A DNA stretch of 64,000 nucleotides from Streptomonospora nanhaiensis (GCF_026642255.1 NZ_CP113264.1:5704001-5768000), one strand, 5' to 3'; positions 1 through 7,823 are shown, counted from the stretch's first letter. Made by a program: numbers and translations. The notes: generated by a model from the sequence alone, not told the origin.

Positions 1-684
1 CACGCTCAGGGTGCGGCCGTCGGAGTCGATGTCACCGCCGGGTTGGAGCAGGCCGCTCGACTGGAGGGCCTGGGTGAGGTCCTGGGGGGACAGCCCCGCG
101 GAGGCGAGCTCGTCCGCGTCCGGGCTGACGACGACGTCGGAGCCCATGGCGCCGGTGACCATCGCCGAGCGCACGCCGGGGAGGGACTCGATCTCGGGGA
201 CGAGGTGCGTCTCCAGCGGTTCGACCATGGACTGGTCGTCGCCGTCCTCGGCGCCCGCGGCGAGCATCACGACCGGCATCATGTCCGTGCTGAAGGACAT
301 GACGCTGGTGCTGACGTCCTCGGGGAGCATGCCGGAGATCTGGTCGACCGCGATCTGCGTCTGGCGCACCAGGTCGTCCTGGTCGGAGCCGTAGTCGAAC
401 TCGACGGTGACCTGGGAGGAGCCGGTGCTGGAGGTGGAGGTCACCGTGGTGGCGCCCGCCACGCCCTGGACGGCCTGCTCCAGGGGCTCGGTGACCTGGT
501 TCTCCACGACCTGGGGCGAGGCGCCCTGGTAGGTGCCGGAGACCATCACCATCGGGAGGGACATCTCCGGGAAGAGCTCCCGCTTGGCCGAGGCGGCCGC
601 GAGGACGCCGAAGAAGAGGACGGCCAGGGTGACGAGCAGGACCAGCGCCCGGTTCTTGAGCGACATGACCGCGAGGCGGTTCAT
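1..684 (-). CDS. RND-family efflux transporter, N-terminal part (cut by window edge)
   Basis: The first 228 residues of an AcrB/HAE1-type RND pump can be read from an ATG at 682-684; the rest lies beyond the window edge. The start MNRLAVMSLKNRALVLL leads straight into the first membrane helix, and the porter-domain segment follows (FPEMSLPMVMVSGTYQGASP, then VENQVTEPLEQAVQGV). These pumps use proton motive force to export drugs, metals or lipids; the substrate cannot be told from this fragment. No periplasmic adaptor gene is visible upstream. The gene runs away from the ArsR/CDF pair and appears to have its own promoter in the gap upstream. Confidence 0.85.
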   Translation of the reverse strand, partial: MNRLAVMSLKNRALVLLVTLAVLFFGVLAAASAKRELFPEMSLPMVMVSGTYQGASPQVVENQVTEPLEQAVQGVAGATTVTSTSSTGSSQVTVEFDYGSDQDDLVRQTQIAVDQISGMLPEDVSTSVMSFSTDMMPVVMLAAGAEDGDDQSMVEPLETHLVPEIESLPGVRSAMVTGAMGSDVVVSPDADELASAGLSPQDLTQALQSSGLLQPGGDIDSDGRTLSV

Positions 685-1278
685 ACCGTGGCCCCTTCCG
701 AGCGGCGGGCGGCGGTCCCTGCCGGGGGACGGCCCGTACCACGGGCCCTTGTGGCCGATCTGGACATGAGAGGTTTTCGCTCCTAGTTCGCTGCTGACCA
801 CGGGAGCAGACCGTGGTGTGGTGGTCGAGCGCTTTCCGACGACCGTCGGGCGGGCACGCCGTCACTGCGGTCTGGCGACCGGTCCTCGAACGTGTGGTGC
901 TGGTGGGGACGCAGGTTGTGCGTTCGCGATGTGCGGCACAGGGGGAGCATCCGCCTGGCGCACGATTCAGAATACGTCGCGTTATATCGGAAGATCAGCC
1001 AACCCCGTCCGGTTCAGGGGACTCTCAGGGGCGCGTCAGTCTTCTGTCAGGGTCGATCCCTGACCAAAGTTAGGGACGTCCGCCGTAAGTCGGAGTCCCC
1101 CGGGGTGAGGTGGGCCTTCCCGCGGCCTCAGACCCCGGTTCCTTGTAAGGGACATCACAGCCACGATTTCCGGTCCACCAAAAAAAGACGTCGCGACCGG
1201 GGCGCGACGCCTCCACGAAAACGGCCTGTGGACAACCGGGAGAGCGGGGCCCGCCGGGGCATCCTGAAGGGGTGGGAC
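685..1278. other. Intergenic region without a convincing gene
   Basis: This 594-base stretch separates the RND pump start from the end of the ArsR-type gene. The open frames that cross it lack plausible starts and third-position GC bias. It should hold the promoter of the RND gene near its left end. It also holds the T-run terminator of the ArsR gene, described separately. Confidence 0.6.
1180..1213 (-). terminator. Intrinsic terminator of the ArsR-family gene
   Basis: Read on the minus strand, a stem of about nine base pairs (arms GGCGTCGCG and CGCGACGTC, one mismatch) with a seven-base loop is followed by seven T residues. It lies about 65 bases past the stop codon of the CmtR-like gene. 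It is one of the few terminators in this window with a T-run. Confidence 0.8.
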
Positions 1279-1608
1279 TCAGCCCACCCGGTGCTCCTCC
1301 AGGGGCTCGTGCGGCTGGGAGGTCCCCCACACCACGCGCAGGAGGTCCTCCAGCGCGTGCGCCAGGGATGCGTCCACCAGCTCGTAGCTGACCTGGCGGC
1401 CGCGGGCGTGGGTGTGCACCAGCCCGCAGTCGCGCAGGCAGGCGAGGTGGTTGGAGACGTTCTGCCGGGTGAGTCCGAGCTGGTCGGCCAGTCCGGCCGG
1501 ATAGTTCGGACCCTCGAGGAGGGCCAGGAGGAGGCGGGACCGGGTCGGATCGGACAGCGCGCGCCCGAGCCGGTGGATGGCGGACAGGCGCTGCTCGGAG
1601 GTCAACAT
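1279..1608 (-). CDS. ArsR/SmtB-family metal-sensing repressor, CmtR-like
   Basis: A 109-residue winged-helix repressor, likely to release DNA when it binds a metal ion such as Cd(II), Pb(II) or Zn(II). It resembles mycobacterial CmtR in RLGRALSDPTRSRLLLALL, in the recognition helix LTRQNVSNHLACLRDCGLV and in the two cysteines CLRDC, which in CmtR are ligands. The third CmtR ligand, a C-terminal Cys, is absent; this tail has His and Glu instead (QPHEPLEEHRVG). The start at 1606-1608 gives MLTSEQ, matching the CmtR start; an ATG nine bases upstream is possible, and neither has a clear ribosome-binding site. It is divergent from the CDF exporter, its probable target. Confidence 0.85.
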   Translation of the reverse strand: MLTSEQRLSAIHRLGRALSDPTRSRLLLALLEGPNYPAGLADQLGLTRQNVSNHLACLRDCGLVHTHARGRQVSYELVDASLAHALEDLLRVVWGTSQPHEPLEEHRVG

Positions 1609-1631
1609 GAAAACCATTGTACATAGTTTGC

Positions 1632-1660
1632 TGTATAGACAGCCTTGGCTGTATAAACAG
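1632..1660. promoter_or_regulatory. Candidate metal-repressor operator between the ArsR and CDF genes
   Basis: Two direct repeats, TGTATAGACAG at 1632-1642 and TGTATAAACAG at 1650-1660, start 18 bases apart in an AT-rich island. The layout TA-N5-AG-N9-TATAA resembles the CmtR site as I remember it from the literature. The position between the divergent repressor and exporter genes fits negative control of both. Confidence 0.5.
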
Positions 1661-1735
1661 TGAAGACTGAACTATGGGGCGCGGTCGCACACGGCGCCCG
1701 AGGACACGGGACGACGCGGACAAGAGGGAGGCGCC

Positions 1736-2656
1736 GTGGGAGCGGGACACGGGCACGGACACGGGCACGCGATCACCGCCGGTGCGGCCAACAGCAGGAG
1801 GCTCGTGCTGGTCCTGGCGATGATGGTCGCCGTCGCCGCCGTCCAGGTCGTGGGCGCCGCGTACAGCGGCAGCCTGGCGCTGCTCGCCGACGCCGGCCAC
1901 ACGGTCACCGACTCCTTCGGCGTGGCCCTGGCGCTGGCCGCCGTCTGGATCGCCTCCCGTCCCGCCACCAGCCGACGGACCTTCGGCTACCAGCGCGCCG
2001 AGATCCTCGCCGCCGCGGTCAACGCGCTCGTGCTGTTCCTGCTGTGCGGGTTCATCGTGGTCGAGGCGGTCGACCGCCTCCGGTCGCCCGCCGAGGTGTC
2101 CGGCGCGGGCATGGTCGCCGTCGCCGCGTTCGGCCTGGTCGCCAACATCGCCGCGCTGTTCGTCCTCCGCTCGGGCGCCAAGGACAGCCTCAACGTCAAG
2201 GGCGCCTACCTGGAGGTCATGAGCGACGCCCTCGCCTCCGTCGGCGTCATCGTCGGCGGGATCGCCGTGTGGCTGACCGGGTGGGGCCGGATCGACACCC
2301 TCGTCTCCCTGGGCATCGCCGCCATCATCGTGCCCCGGGCCTGGTCCCTGCTGCGCGAGGCCGTGCACATCCTGCTGGAGGCCACCCCCGAGGGCATGGA
2401 CCTCAGCGAGGTGCGCGACCACCTCCTCGGGCACCCCGCGGTCCTGGACGTCCACGACCTGCACGCCTGGACCATCACCTCCGGGGTGCCCGTGATGTCG
2501 GCGCACGTGGTGGTCGCCGAGGAACACCTCCGGGACACCGGGAGAATGCTCGACGAACTCCACTCCTGCCTGACCGGCCACTTCGACGTCGAGCACTCCA
2601 CCCTGCAACTGGAGCCTCCGGGCCACGCCGACCACGAGGGCGCCAGACACGACTGA
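1736..2656 (+). CDS. Cation diffusion facilitator metal exporter (CzcD/ZitB type)
   Basis: A 306-residue CDF-family antiporter expected to export Zn(II), Cd(II) or a similar divalent ion across the cytoplasmic membrane in exchange for protons. It begins with a His-rich tail (GHGHGHGH), followed by six predicted membrane helices. Helix 2 carries the metal motif HTVTD (HxxxD); helix 5 has EVMSD, with Glu where many CDF proteins have His. The cytoplasmic domain begins near LLEATPEGMD and includes DVHDLHAWTI. The GTG start at 1736 has the ribosome-binding site GGGAGG. It is probably repressed by the divergent CmtR-like protein. Confidence 0.9.
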   Translation: MGAGHGHGHGHAITAGAANSRRLVLVLAMMVAVAAVQVVGAAYSGSLALLADAGHTVTDSFGVALALAAVWIASRPATSRRTFGYQRAEILAAAVNALVLFLLCGFIVVEAVDRLRSPAEVSGAGMVAVAAFGLVANIAALFVLRSGAKDSLNVKGAYLEVMSDALASVGVIVGGIAVWLTGWGRIDTLVSLGIAAIIVPRAWSLLREAVHILLEATPEGMDLSEVRDHLLGHPAVLDVHDLHAWTITSGVPVMSAHVVVAEEHLRDTGRMLDELHSCLTGHFDVEHSTLQLEPPGHADHEGARHD

Positions 2657-2685
2657 GCGGGCGTCCTCCCAGCCCTGAGCGGCCC

Positions 2686-2707
2686 CTCCGGTCCCTACGG
2701 ACCGGGC
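2686..2707 (+). terminator. Hairpin after the CDF gene
   Basis: The arms CCGGTCC (2688-2694) and GGACCGG (2699-2705) with a four-base loop lie about 30 bases after the exporter stop. There is no T-run, which is common in high-GC actinobacteria. Confidence 0.5.
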
Positions 2708-2774
2708 CGTCGACGTGACCAAACCCGCAACCTTTGACAGAATCGTTCGCGCTTCGTCGAAGGAGGAGAATCCG

Positions 2775-2813
2775 GTGAAAACCACACACGGCCACGGGCT
2801 GCGCACCCGGTGA
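2775..2813 (+). CDS. Twelve-codon leader peptide coupled to ktrB
   Basis: A GTG at 2775 preceded by the near-ideal ribosome-binding site AGGAGGAG (2761-2768) opens a 12-codon frame, MKTTHGHGLRTR. It ends with TGA at 2811-2813, overlapping the GTG start of the potassium transporter (GTGA). The transporter start has no ribosome-binding site of its own, so the leader probably delivers ribosomes to it by termination-reinitiation. No function of the peptide can be inferred, although two of its residues are His in an HGH motif. Confidence 0.55.
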   Translation: MKTTHGHGLRTR

Positions 2814-4261
2814 GCCGACGCCCCCGCCCGCGCGGAGGCAGCCTCGGCGCGCTGGTCCGCAGGACGGCCCCCCGCCTCCGGTCGCCGAAGACCCTCCTCC
2901 GCCCGCGCCTGGCCTGGCGGCCGACCAGGGAACTCCTCGCATGGCGCAAACCGGCCCGCGTCTTCCTCCTCGTCTTCCTCGCCGTGGACCTGGTCGGCAC
3001 CGCCCTGCTGATGAGCCCGCTGGCCACCCCCGGCAGCGAGGGGCTGGACTTCGTCCCCGCGCTCTTCACGGCCACGTCCGCCCTGGCCGTGTGCGGGCTC
3101 GGCGTGATCTCGATCGGCCACGACCTCAACCTCTTCGGCCAGATCGTCATGCTCGCCCTGATGCAGGTCGGGGGCATCGGGATCATGACCCTGGCGTCCG
3201 TGCTCGGAACGGCCATGATCCACCGCTTCCGGCTGCGTTCCCAGCTCAACGTGCAGGCCGAGACGCGGAGCCTGTGGATCGGGGACGTCTCCGGCGTGGT
3301 CCGCCGCGTCGCCCTGGTCTTCCTGGCGCTCCAGGGCCTGACGTTCCTGCTCATCACGCCCCGGATGTGGCTGGGCTACGACATGTCCCCGGGGGAGGCC
3401 GCCTACTCCGGCCTGTTCCACTCGATCTCGGCGTTCAACAACGCCGGCATCTCCCTCTACGACGACAGCATGATGCGCTTCTCGGGGGATCCGCTCATCC
3501 TCCTGCCGGTGGCCTTCGCGGTGATCCTCGGCGGCCTCGGCTTCCCGATCCTGCTCGAACTGCGCCGCAACCTCGGCGAGCCCCGCACGTGGAGCCTGCA
3601 CGCCAAGATCACCATCACGACCACGGCCATCCTCTTCCTGGGGAGCTTCCCGCTCATCACCGCGATGGAGTGGGGCAACCCCGCGACGCTCGGGGCGATG
3701 CACTGGACGGACAAGCTCACGGACGGCTTCTTCCACAGCGTGATGCCCCGCAGCGGGGGGCTGAACTCCGTCCCGGTCGGGGAGATGCAGGACTCCACGC
3801 TGCTGCTGACGATCATGCTCATGTTCGTCGGCAACGGCAGCGCCGGAACGGCCGGCGGAATCAAGGTCGCGACCCTGGCCGTGATCTTCCTCGTGGTGCT
3901 GGCGGAGATCCGCGCGCACAACGAGGTGCACGTGTTCGACCGCAAGCTCCCGCCCGGGGTGATCCGCCAGTCCCTCAGCCTGGTGTTCCTGTCCGCGACG
4001 GTCGTCGCGTTCAGCTCGCTGCTGCTCATGCACACGACCCCCTTCCACTTCCTCCCGGTGGTGTTCGAGGTCGTCTCCGCCTTCGGCGTGGTGGGGCTCT
4101 CCACCGGCATCACCCCCGAGCTGCCCCCGTGGGCCCAGTGCCTGCTCGTCGCGCTCATGGTCGCGGGGCGCATCGGCCCCATCACCGTCGCCACCGCCCT
4201 GGCCTTCCGCGACCGCCGCCGGCGCTACGATCTCGCCGAGGCCAGGCCGATCATCGGCTGA
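2810..4261 (+). CDS. ktrB: Potassium uptake channel subunit, TrkH/KtrB family
   Basis: A 483-residue membrane protein of the superfamily of K+ transporters, translocating K+ (with Na+ in Ktr systems). Four pore-loop repeats are visible, each with the filter glycine: TATSALAVCGLGV, FHSISAFNNAGIS, FFHSVMPRSGGLNS and VSAFGVVGLSTGI. The characteristic helix FVGNGSAGTAGGIKV lies before repeat four. A basic N-terminus of about 45 residues precedes the first helix. The GTG start at 2810 overlaps the leader peptide stop. The gating subunit KtrA follows after 22 bases, so the two form one operon. Ktr rather than Trk is chosen because the RCK partner has a single repeat. Confidence 0.92.
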   Translation: MSRRPRPRGGSLGALVRRTAPRLRSPKTLLRPRLAWRPTRELLAWRKPARVFLLVFLAVDLVGTALLMSPLATPGSEGLDFVPALFTATSALAVCGLGVISIGHDLNLFGQIVMLALMQVGGIGIMTLASVLGTAMIHRFRLRSQLNVQAETRSLWIGDVSGVVRRVALVFLALQGLTFLLITPRMWLGYDMSPGEAAYSGLFHSISAFNNAGISLYDDSMMRFSGDPLILLPVAFAVILGGLGFPILLELRRNLGEPRTWSLHAKITITTTAILFLGSFPLITAMEWGNPATLGAMHWTDKLTDGFFHSVMPRSGGLNSVPVGEMQDSTLLLTIMLMFVGNGSAGTAGGIKVATLAVIFLVVLAEIRAHNEVHVFDRKLPPGVIRQSLSLVFLSATVVAFSSLLLMHTTPFHFLPVVFEVVSAFGVVGLSTGITPELPPWAQCLLVALMVAGRIGPITVATALAFRDRRRRYDLAEARPIIG

Positions 4262-4283
4262 GCCGCACAGACAGGAGTCACCC

Positions 4284-4955
4284 GTGCCACACCGCAACAG
4301 GAACGACGACAAGAGCGTCCTGGTCATCGGCCTCGGCCGGTTCGGCAGTTCCCTCGCCCTCGAACTGGTCAACCGCGGCTGGGACGTCCTCGGCGTGGAC
4401 ACCAGTCCGCGCCTGGTGCAGACCTACGCCGACGCCCTCACCCACACGGTGATCGCGGACGCCACGGACGAGGAGGCGCTGCGCCAGATCGGCGCCTCCA
4501 ACTTCAACCGGGCGGTGGTGGCCATCGGCACCCACCTGGAGGAGAGCATCCTGGCCACGTCACAGCTGGTGGACCTGGGGGTGTCGACCATCTGGGCGAA
4601 GGCGACGAGCCGTCGGCACGGCCGCATCCTGGAGCAGGTGGGAGCCCACCACGTGGTGCTGCCCGAGCACGACATGGGCGAGCGGGTGGCGCACCTGCTG
4701 TCGGGGCAGATGCTCGACTACGTGGAGCTGGAGGAGGGGTTCTCCCTCGGAAAGACCAAGGCTCCCAAGGAGCTGCTGGGCAAATCCCTGCGCGAGACGG
4801 GAGTGCGCCAGGAGTACGGGATCACCGTGGTCTCGGTCAAGCGCATGGGCGCGGAGTTCACGTACGCGACCCAGGAGACGGTGCTCAACAAGGGCGATGT
4901 GATCGTGGTCGCGGGACGGACCGACGACGTCGAGCGGTTCTCGGAGATCGTGTAG
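4284..4955 (+). CDS. ktrA: Potassium uptake regulatory subunit, RCK domain protein KtrA
   Basis: A 223-residue cytoplasmic regulator that gates the KtrB channel by binding nucleotides. The RCK-N Rossmann domain starts with VLVIGLGRFGSSLALEL (GxGxxG) and has an acidic residue after strand two (GVDTSPRL). A TrkA-C domain covers roughly residues 140-223. The single RCK-N/TrkA-C pair is the KtrA architecture, whereas TrkA usually has two. The GTG start at 4284 has CAGGAG upstream. It is co-transcribed with ktrB. Confidence 0.92.
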   Translation: MPHRNRNDDKSVLVIGLGRFGSSLALELVNRGWDVLGVDTSPRLVQTYADALTHTVIADATDEEALRQIGASNFNRAVVAIGTHLEESILATSQLVDLGVSTIWAKATSRRHGRILEQVGAHHVVLPEHDMGERVAHLLSGQMLDYVELEEGFSLGKTKAPKELLGKSLRETGVRQEYGITVVSVKRMGAEFTYATQETVLNKGDVIVVAGRTDDVERFSEIV

Positions 4956-5002
4956 AACCCGGGCGGATCCGACACCCGGGAGACATCCTCCACAAGCAGA
5001 CA

Positions 5003-5039
5003 AATTGACAACCGTTTTCATTATCCCGATGATTGACCC
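5003..5039 (+). promoter_or_regulatory. Zur-like operator overlapping a promoter of a probably leaderless mRNA
   Basis: The sequence TTGACAACCGTTTTCATTA (5005-5023) matches the actinobacterial Zur-box pattern (TGAAAAT-like half sites around a centre). Its first six bases are also a perfect -35 hexamer TTGACA. A -10-like GATGAT follows 17 bases later (5028-5033), which puts the expected +1 at or next to the A of the ATG at 5040. There is no ribosome-binding site, so the message is probably leaderless. Zn-bound Zur would block polymerase directly. Confidence 0.6.
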
Positions 5040-6059
5040 ATGCGAACAGGGACAACCGTGCGGGCCGCCGTCCTCGGCACCGCGACACTCATGATGATCA
5101 CCGCCTGCGGAAGCGGAGGAGGCGGGGCCGAGGACACGGGTGTCCCCCCGGCCGACGCCGACCTGACCGTGGTCACCGGCGTCTACCCCCTGGAGTGGCT
5201 CGCCCGCGAGATCGGCGGGGACGGCGTGGCCGTCACCCAGCTGACCGAGCCCGGCACCGAACCCCACGACCTGGAGCTCACCGGCCGCCAGGTGGGCGAG
5301 GTCAGCGAGGCCGACATCGCGTTCTTCGTCGGGGGCCTCCAGCCCGCGGTGGACGACGCGATCTCCCAGGAGGCCTCGGACAGCGCGCTCGACGTGGGCG
5401 ACGTCGTGCACCTGCGTCCGGCCGGAGGCGAGGACGAGGAGCACGGGGACGAGGAGCACGCCCACGAGGACGAGCACGGCCACGAGGACGAGCACGCCCA
5501 TGAGGAGGAGGAGGGGGAGGAGGAGCACGACCACGGTGAGCACGACCCCCACTTCTGGCTGGACGTGGAGCTGATGGCGGAGACCGCCCGGGCCCTCGGC
5601 GAGCGGATGGGCGAGGTCCACCCGGAGGGCGCCGACGCCTACGAGCAGAACGTCGAGGCCGTGACGGCGGAGCTGGAGGCGATCGGCCAGGAGTACGAGG
5701 AGGGCCTGGCCTCCTGCGAGCACCACGACGTCGTCGTCGGCCACACCGCGTTCACGTACCTGACCGAGGCCTACGGCCTCGAACAGGTCGGCGTCAGCGG
5801 GGTGGACCCCGACACCGAGCCCTCCCCGTCGCAGATCGCCGCGATCACCGACATCGTGCGGGAGCGCGACATCACCACGGTCTTCACCGAACCGCTGATG
5901 CCGCCGGAGACGGCCGAGACCATCGCCTCCGAGACCGGTGCCGAGGTGCGGGTGCTCGACCCGCTGGAGGGCGTCACCGAGGACTCCCCCGGCGACGACT
6001 ACCCGTCGATCATGCGGGGCAACCTGGCCGCGCTGACCACCGCACTGGGCTGCTCCTGA
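5040..6059 (+). CDS. znuA: Zinc ABC transporter substrate-binding lipoprotein, ZnuA/AdcA family
   Basis: A 339-residue cluster A-I binding protein that captures Zn(II) outside the membrane. The signal peptide ends in the lipobox ITAC, with Cys23 as the lipidation site. Ligand segments are EPHDLEL, HDPHFWLD, VVGHTAFTYL and the acidic residue in FTEPL. A long His/Glu/Asp-rich loop (about residues 128-170, repeats of HEDEH type) is the usual Zn-specific feature of this family. No permease or ATPase gene is adjacent, so ZnuBC must lie elsewhere. Control by Zur is suggested by the upstream box. Confidence 0.9.
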   Translation: MRTGTTVRAAVLGTATLMMITACGSGGGGAEDTGVPPADADLTVVTGVYPLEWLAREIGGDGVAVTQLTEPGTEPHDLELTGRQVGEVSEADIAFFVGGLQPAVDDAISQEASDSALDVGDVVHLRPAGGEDEEHGDEEHAHEDEHGHEDEHAHEEEEGEEEHDHGEHDPHFWLDVELMAETARALGERMGEVHPEGADAYEQNVEAVTAELEAIGQEYEEGLASCEHHDVVVGHTAFTYLTEAYGLEQVGVSGVDPDTEPSPSQIAAITDIVRERDITTVFTEPLMPPETAETIASETGAEVRVLDPLEGVTEDSPGDDYPSIMRGNLAALTTALGCS

Positions 6060-6114
6060 CCTCGAACGCCTGACGGCGTCCCGCCGCGACCGGGCCCCTG
6101 CCCGGCCGGCCCCC

Positions 6115-6158
6115 GTGAGCCCCACCTGTCCGGTACGTGCCGGACGGGTGGGGCTCAC
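6115..6158 (+). terminator. Strong terminator hairpin after znuA
   Basis: The outer arms GTGAGCCCCACC and GGTGGGGCTCAC continue, after a one-base bulge on each side, into GTCCGG/CCGGAC around a six-base loop. It lies 55 bases after the znuA stop. There is no T-run. Confidence 0.85.
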
Positions 6159-6322
6159 GCGTGTCCGGCACCGTGCCGAGCGCCGGAATCGCACCCGTGT
6201 CGTCCCGTTCGTCGGGGTCCGGACACCTGTCCCGAACGGTTGGATTACACCGCGCTTACATAGAACCAAACCCCCGGACAAGTGGCGAGGGTCACGCTAT
6301 GCTTATGAAGTGTCAGTGCTTG

Positions 6323-6353
6323 TGCACGTGCATCTGGCGGTGCATCAGCACGG
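6323..6353 (+). promoter_or_regulatory. Composite palindromic operator upstream of the DUF397 gene
   Basis: The perfect 10-bp palindrome TGCACGTGCA (6323-6332) plus T is followed, after six bases, by GTGCATCAGCACGG (6340-6353). The same two-part layout occurs upstream of the RsbW-like gene of this locus, and the second half recurs upstream of the PKS genes. It ends 35 bases before the DUF397 start. The DUF5753 regulator encoded next door is the obvious candidate ligand. Confidence 0.6.
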
Positions 6354-6388
6354 ACGTTCCCCTCGCAGATCCGAAGGAGCAGCACAGC

Positions 6389-6622
6389 ATGACCGCACAC
6401 AACGGCATCACCGCGACCGAGCTGACCGATGTCGCCTGGCAGAAGGCCAAGCGCAGCAACTCCCAGGGCGCCTGCGTCGAGATGGCCCGCCTGAGCGACG
6501 GCTCGATCGCCGTGCGCAACTCCCGGTTTCCGTCCGGGCCGGCGCTGGTCTACACCCAGGAGGAGATCGACTGCATGATCCTGGGCGCCAAGGACGGTGA
6601 CTTCGACAACCTGCTCAGCTAG
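6389..6622 (+). CDS. DUF397 small protein of a WhiJ-type locus
   Basis: A 77-residue DUF397 protein with the family core W-QKAKRSNSQGACVEMARL, then a beta-rich region (GSIAVRNSRFPSGPALVYT) and a short acidic C-terminus. In Streptomyces, such proteins sit beside WhiJ/AbaA-type XRE regulators and are thought to modulate their DNA binding. The ATG at 6389 has GAAGGAG eight bases upstream; longer in-frame starts lack such a site. The gene converges on the DUF5753 regulator, with strong terminators between them. Confidence 0.85.
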   Translation: MTAHNGITATELTDVAWQKAKRSNSQGACVEMARLSDGSIAVRNSRFPSGPALVYTQEEIDCMILGAKDGDFDNLLS

Positions 6623-6747
6623 GACGAGTCCCCACCGACAATGCCGTCGGGGGCTTCGGAGCGCCCGGGGGAGTTCCGCCCGGGGACCCTCCGCACTCAC
6701 CGACCCGGTTGCCACGCCCTCACCCGGGTCGACCGAGGATACGGACA

Positions 6748-6778
6748 GAAGGGCCCTGTCCAGTGGACAGGGCCCTTC
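6748..6778. terminator. Bidirectional terminator between DUF397 and DUF5753 genes
   Basis: A 15-base perfect inverted repeat (arms GAAGGGCCCTGTCCA and TGGACAGGGCCCTTC around one base) lies between the two convergent genes. It would fold the same way in both transcripts. Confidence 0.85.
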
Positions 6779-6789
6779 AACATCCGGAA

Positions 6790-6809
6790 AGGCCCGCCTC
6801 GGCGGGCCT
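6790..6809. terminator. Second hairpin between convergent genes
   Basis: The arms AGGCCCGCC and GGCGGGCCT with a two-base centre lie 53 bases past the end of the DUF5753 gene. With the stem at 6748-6778 it forms a double terminator. Confidence 0.6.
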
Positions 6810-6862
6810 GCGTTCGTCTCCCCTCACCACCGCTCCGCCCCTCCGCGGGCAACGGTGAACGG

Positions 6863-7747
6863 CTATTTGAGGTCTTCCCGGATCTCCTTGAGGATGTCGA
6901 GCGTCTCGTCCGGGGTGGCCGCGGCCACACTCAGCCGGGTCATCGCCTTGGTGTACGCCTCCACCACGTTGCGGCGGTCGATGAGCTCGCCGTCGTGGAG
7001 CTGCTCCAGGTACACCATGTCCGCGAGCTCGAACTCGGAGTACCTCAGCAGGGTGAAGGACCCGGCCTCGGCCGCGTGCGCGCCCACGGAGAAGGGGATG
7101 ATCTGGAGGGTGATGTTGTCGTGCTCGCTGCTGAGGTGGATCAGGTGCTCGATCTGGCGGCGCATGATCTCCGGACCACGGCTGATCACGCCGATGGGGC
7201 GGCGCACCGCAGCCTCGTCGAGGATCACCCACATGCGCATGCTCGTGTCGTTCTCGATGCGTTTCTGTCTGCGCAGTCTCGCCTCGATGCGCTGCTCGGT
7301 GACCATGTCGGTCTCGACGCCGCCCGAGATGATCTCCCGTGCGTACTCCTCCGTCTGGAGCAGGCCCGGCACGAACTGGGACTCGTAGATGCGTATGTGG
7401 TCGGCGGCCTCCTCGAAGCCCACATAGCGGATGAACCACTTGTGGAGCGAGTCGCCGTACTCCTTCCACCACCCGGGCTTGTTGGATTCGCGGGCGACTT
7501 CGAGTAATTCCTTGATCGTCTTGCGGTCGGAGACCCCGTACATCTTGAGGAGGTCCTCGATATCGCGCAGCTTGAAACCGACCCGGCCGAGTTCCATCCG
7601 GCTGATCTTCGACGCGGATGCCCGAATCCGGTTCCCCGCGTCCTCACGGGTGATACCCCGCTGTTCGCGGCGCTTACGAAGCTCGTGCCCGAGTAGCATG
7701 CGACGCACGGTGGGGCCGCTCCCCTTGCGCAATCGAGCGATATCCAC
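6863..7747 (-). CDS. WhiJ/AbaA-type XRE regulator with DUF5753 domain
   Basis: A 294-residue transcription factor. An XRE helix-turn-helix covers about residues 19-75 (LGHELRKRREQRGITREDAG, then SASKISRMELGR). A DUF5753 domain fills the rest (FVPGLLQTEEYAREII, IIPFSVGAHAAEAGSFTLLR). In Streptomyces, relatives such as WhiJ control development and antibiotic production together with DUF397 and RsbW-like partners, which flank this gene on both sides. The GTG at 7745-7747 is chosen because GSGPTVRR-LLG is the usual family start and GAGAGG lies upstream; a longer frame to 7801 lacks support. Confidence 0.88.
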   Translation of the reverse strand: MDIARLRKGSGPTVRRMLLGHELRKRREQRGITREDAGNRIRASASKISRMELGRVGFKLRDIEDLLKMYGVSDRKTIKELLEVARESNKPGWWKEYGDSLHKWFIRYVGFEEAADHIRIYESQFVPGLLQTEEYAREIISGGVETDMVTEQRIEARLRRQKRIENDTSMRMWVILDEAAVRRPIGVISRGPEIMRRQIEHLIHLSSEHDNITLQIIPFSVGAHAAEAGSFTLLRYSEFELADMVYLEQLHDGELIDRRNVVEAYTKAMTRLSVAAATPDETLDILKEIREDLK

Positions 7748-7823
7748 GTTCGTCGCCTCTCTGTCATTCCCGGCACAAGGGTATCCGGGGTGGCGGGACA
7801 CCTTTGCCTTGAGGTCAAGACAC

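Larger units (their letters stand above)
6060..6388. other. Intergenic region with terminator and WhiJ-locus operator
   Basis: The left part holds the strong terminator of the zinc lipoprotein gene and the right part the promoter and operator of the DUF397 gene, listed separately. An in-frame extension upstream of the DUF397 start encodes several Cys codons, but these come from TGC triplets of the operator. I see no separate gene. Confidence 0.6.

Noticed and set aside
2734..2739. TTGACA before the ktrB leader as a promoter
   Set aside because: No acceptable -10 sequence is found 16-18 bases downstream, so I do not call a promoter.
1070..4402. 1110-codon minus-strand frame across the CDF and ktrB genes
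   Set aside because: It overlaps well-supported genes on the plus strand and has no recognisable domain.
6299..6388. In-frame upstream extension of the DUF397 gene encoding a Cys-rich peptide (MLMKCQCLCTC and further Cys)
   Set aside because: The Cys codons arise from TGC triplets of the operator TGCACGTGCAT and its second half; the true start at 6389 has a good ribosome-binding site.
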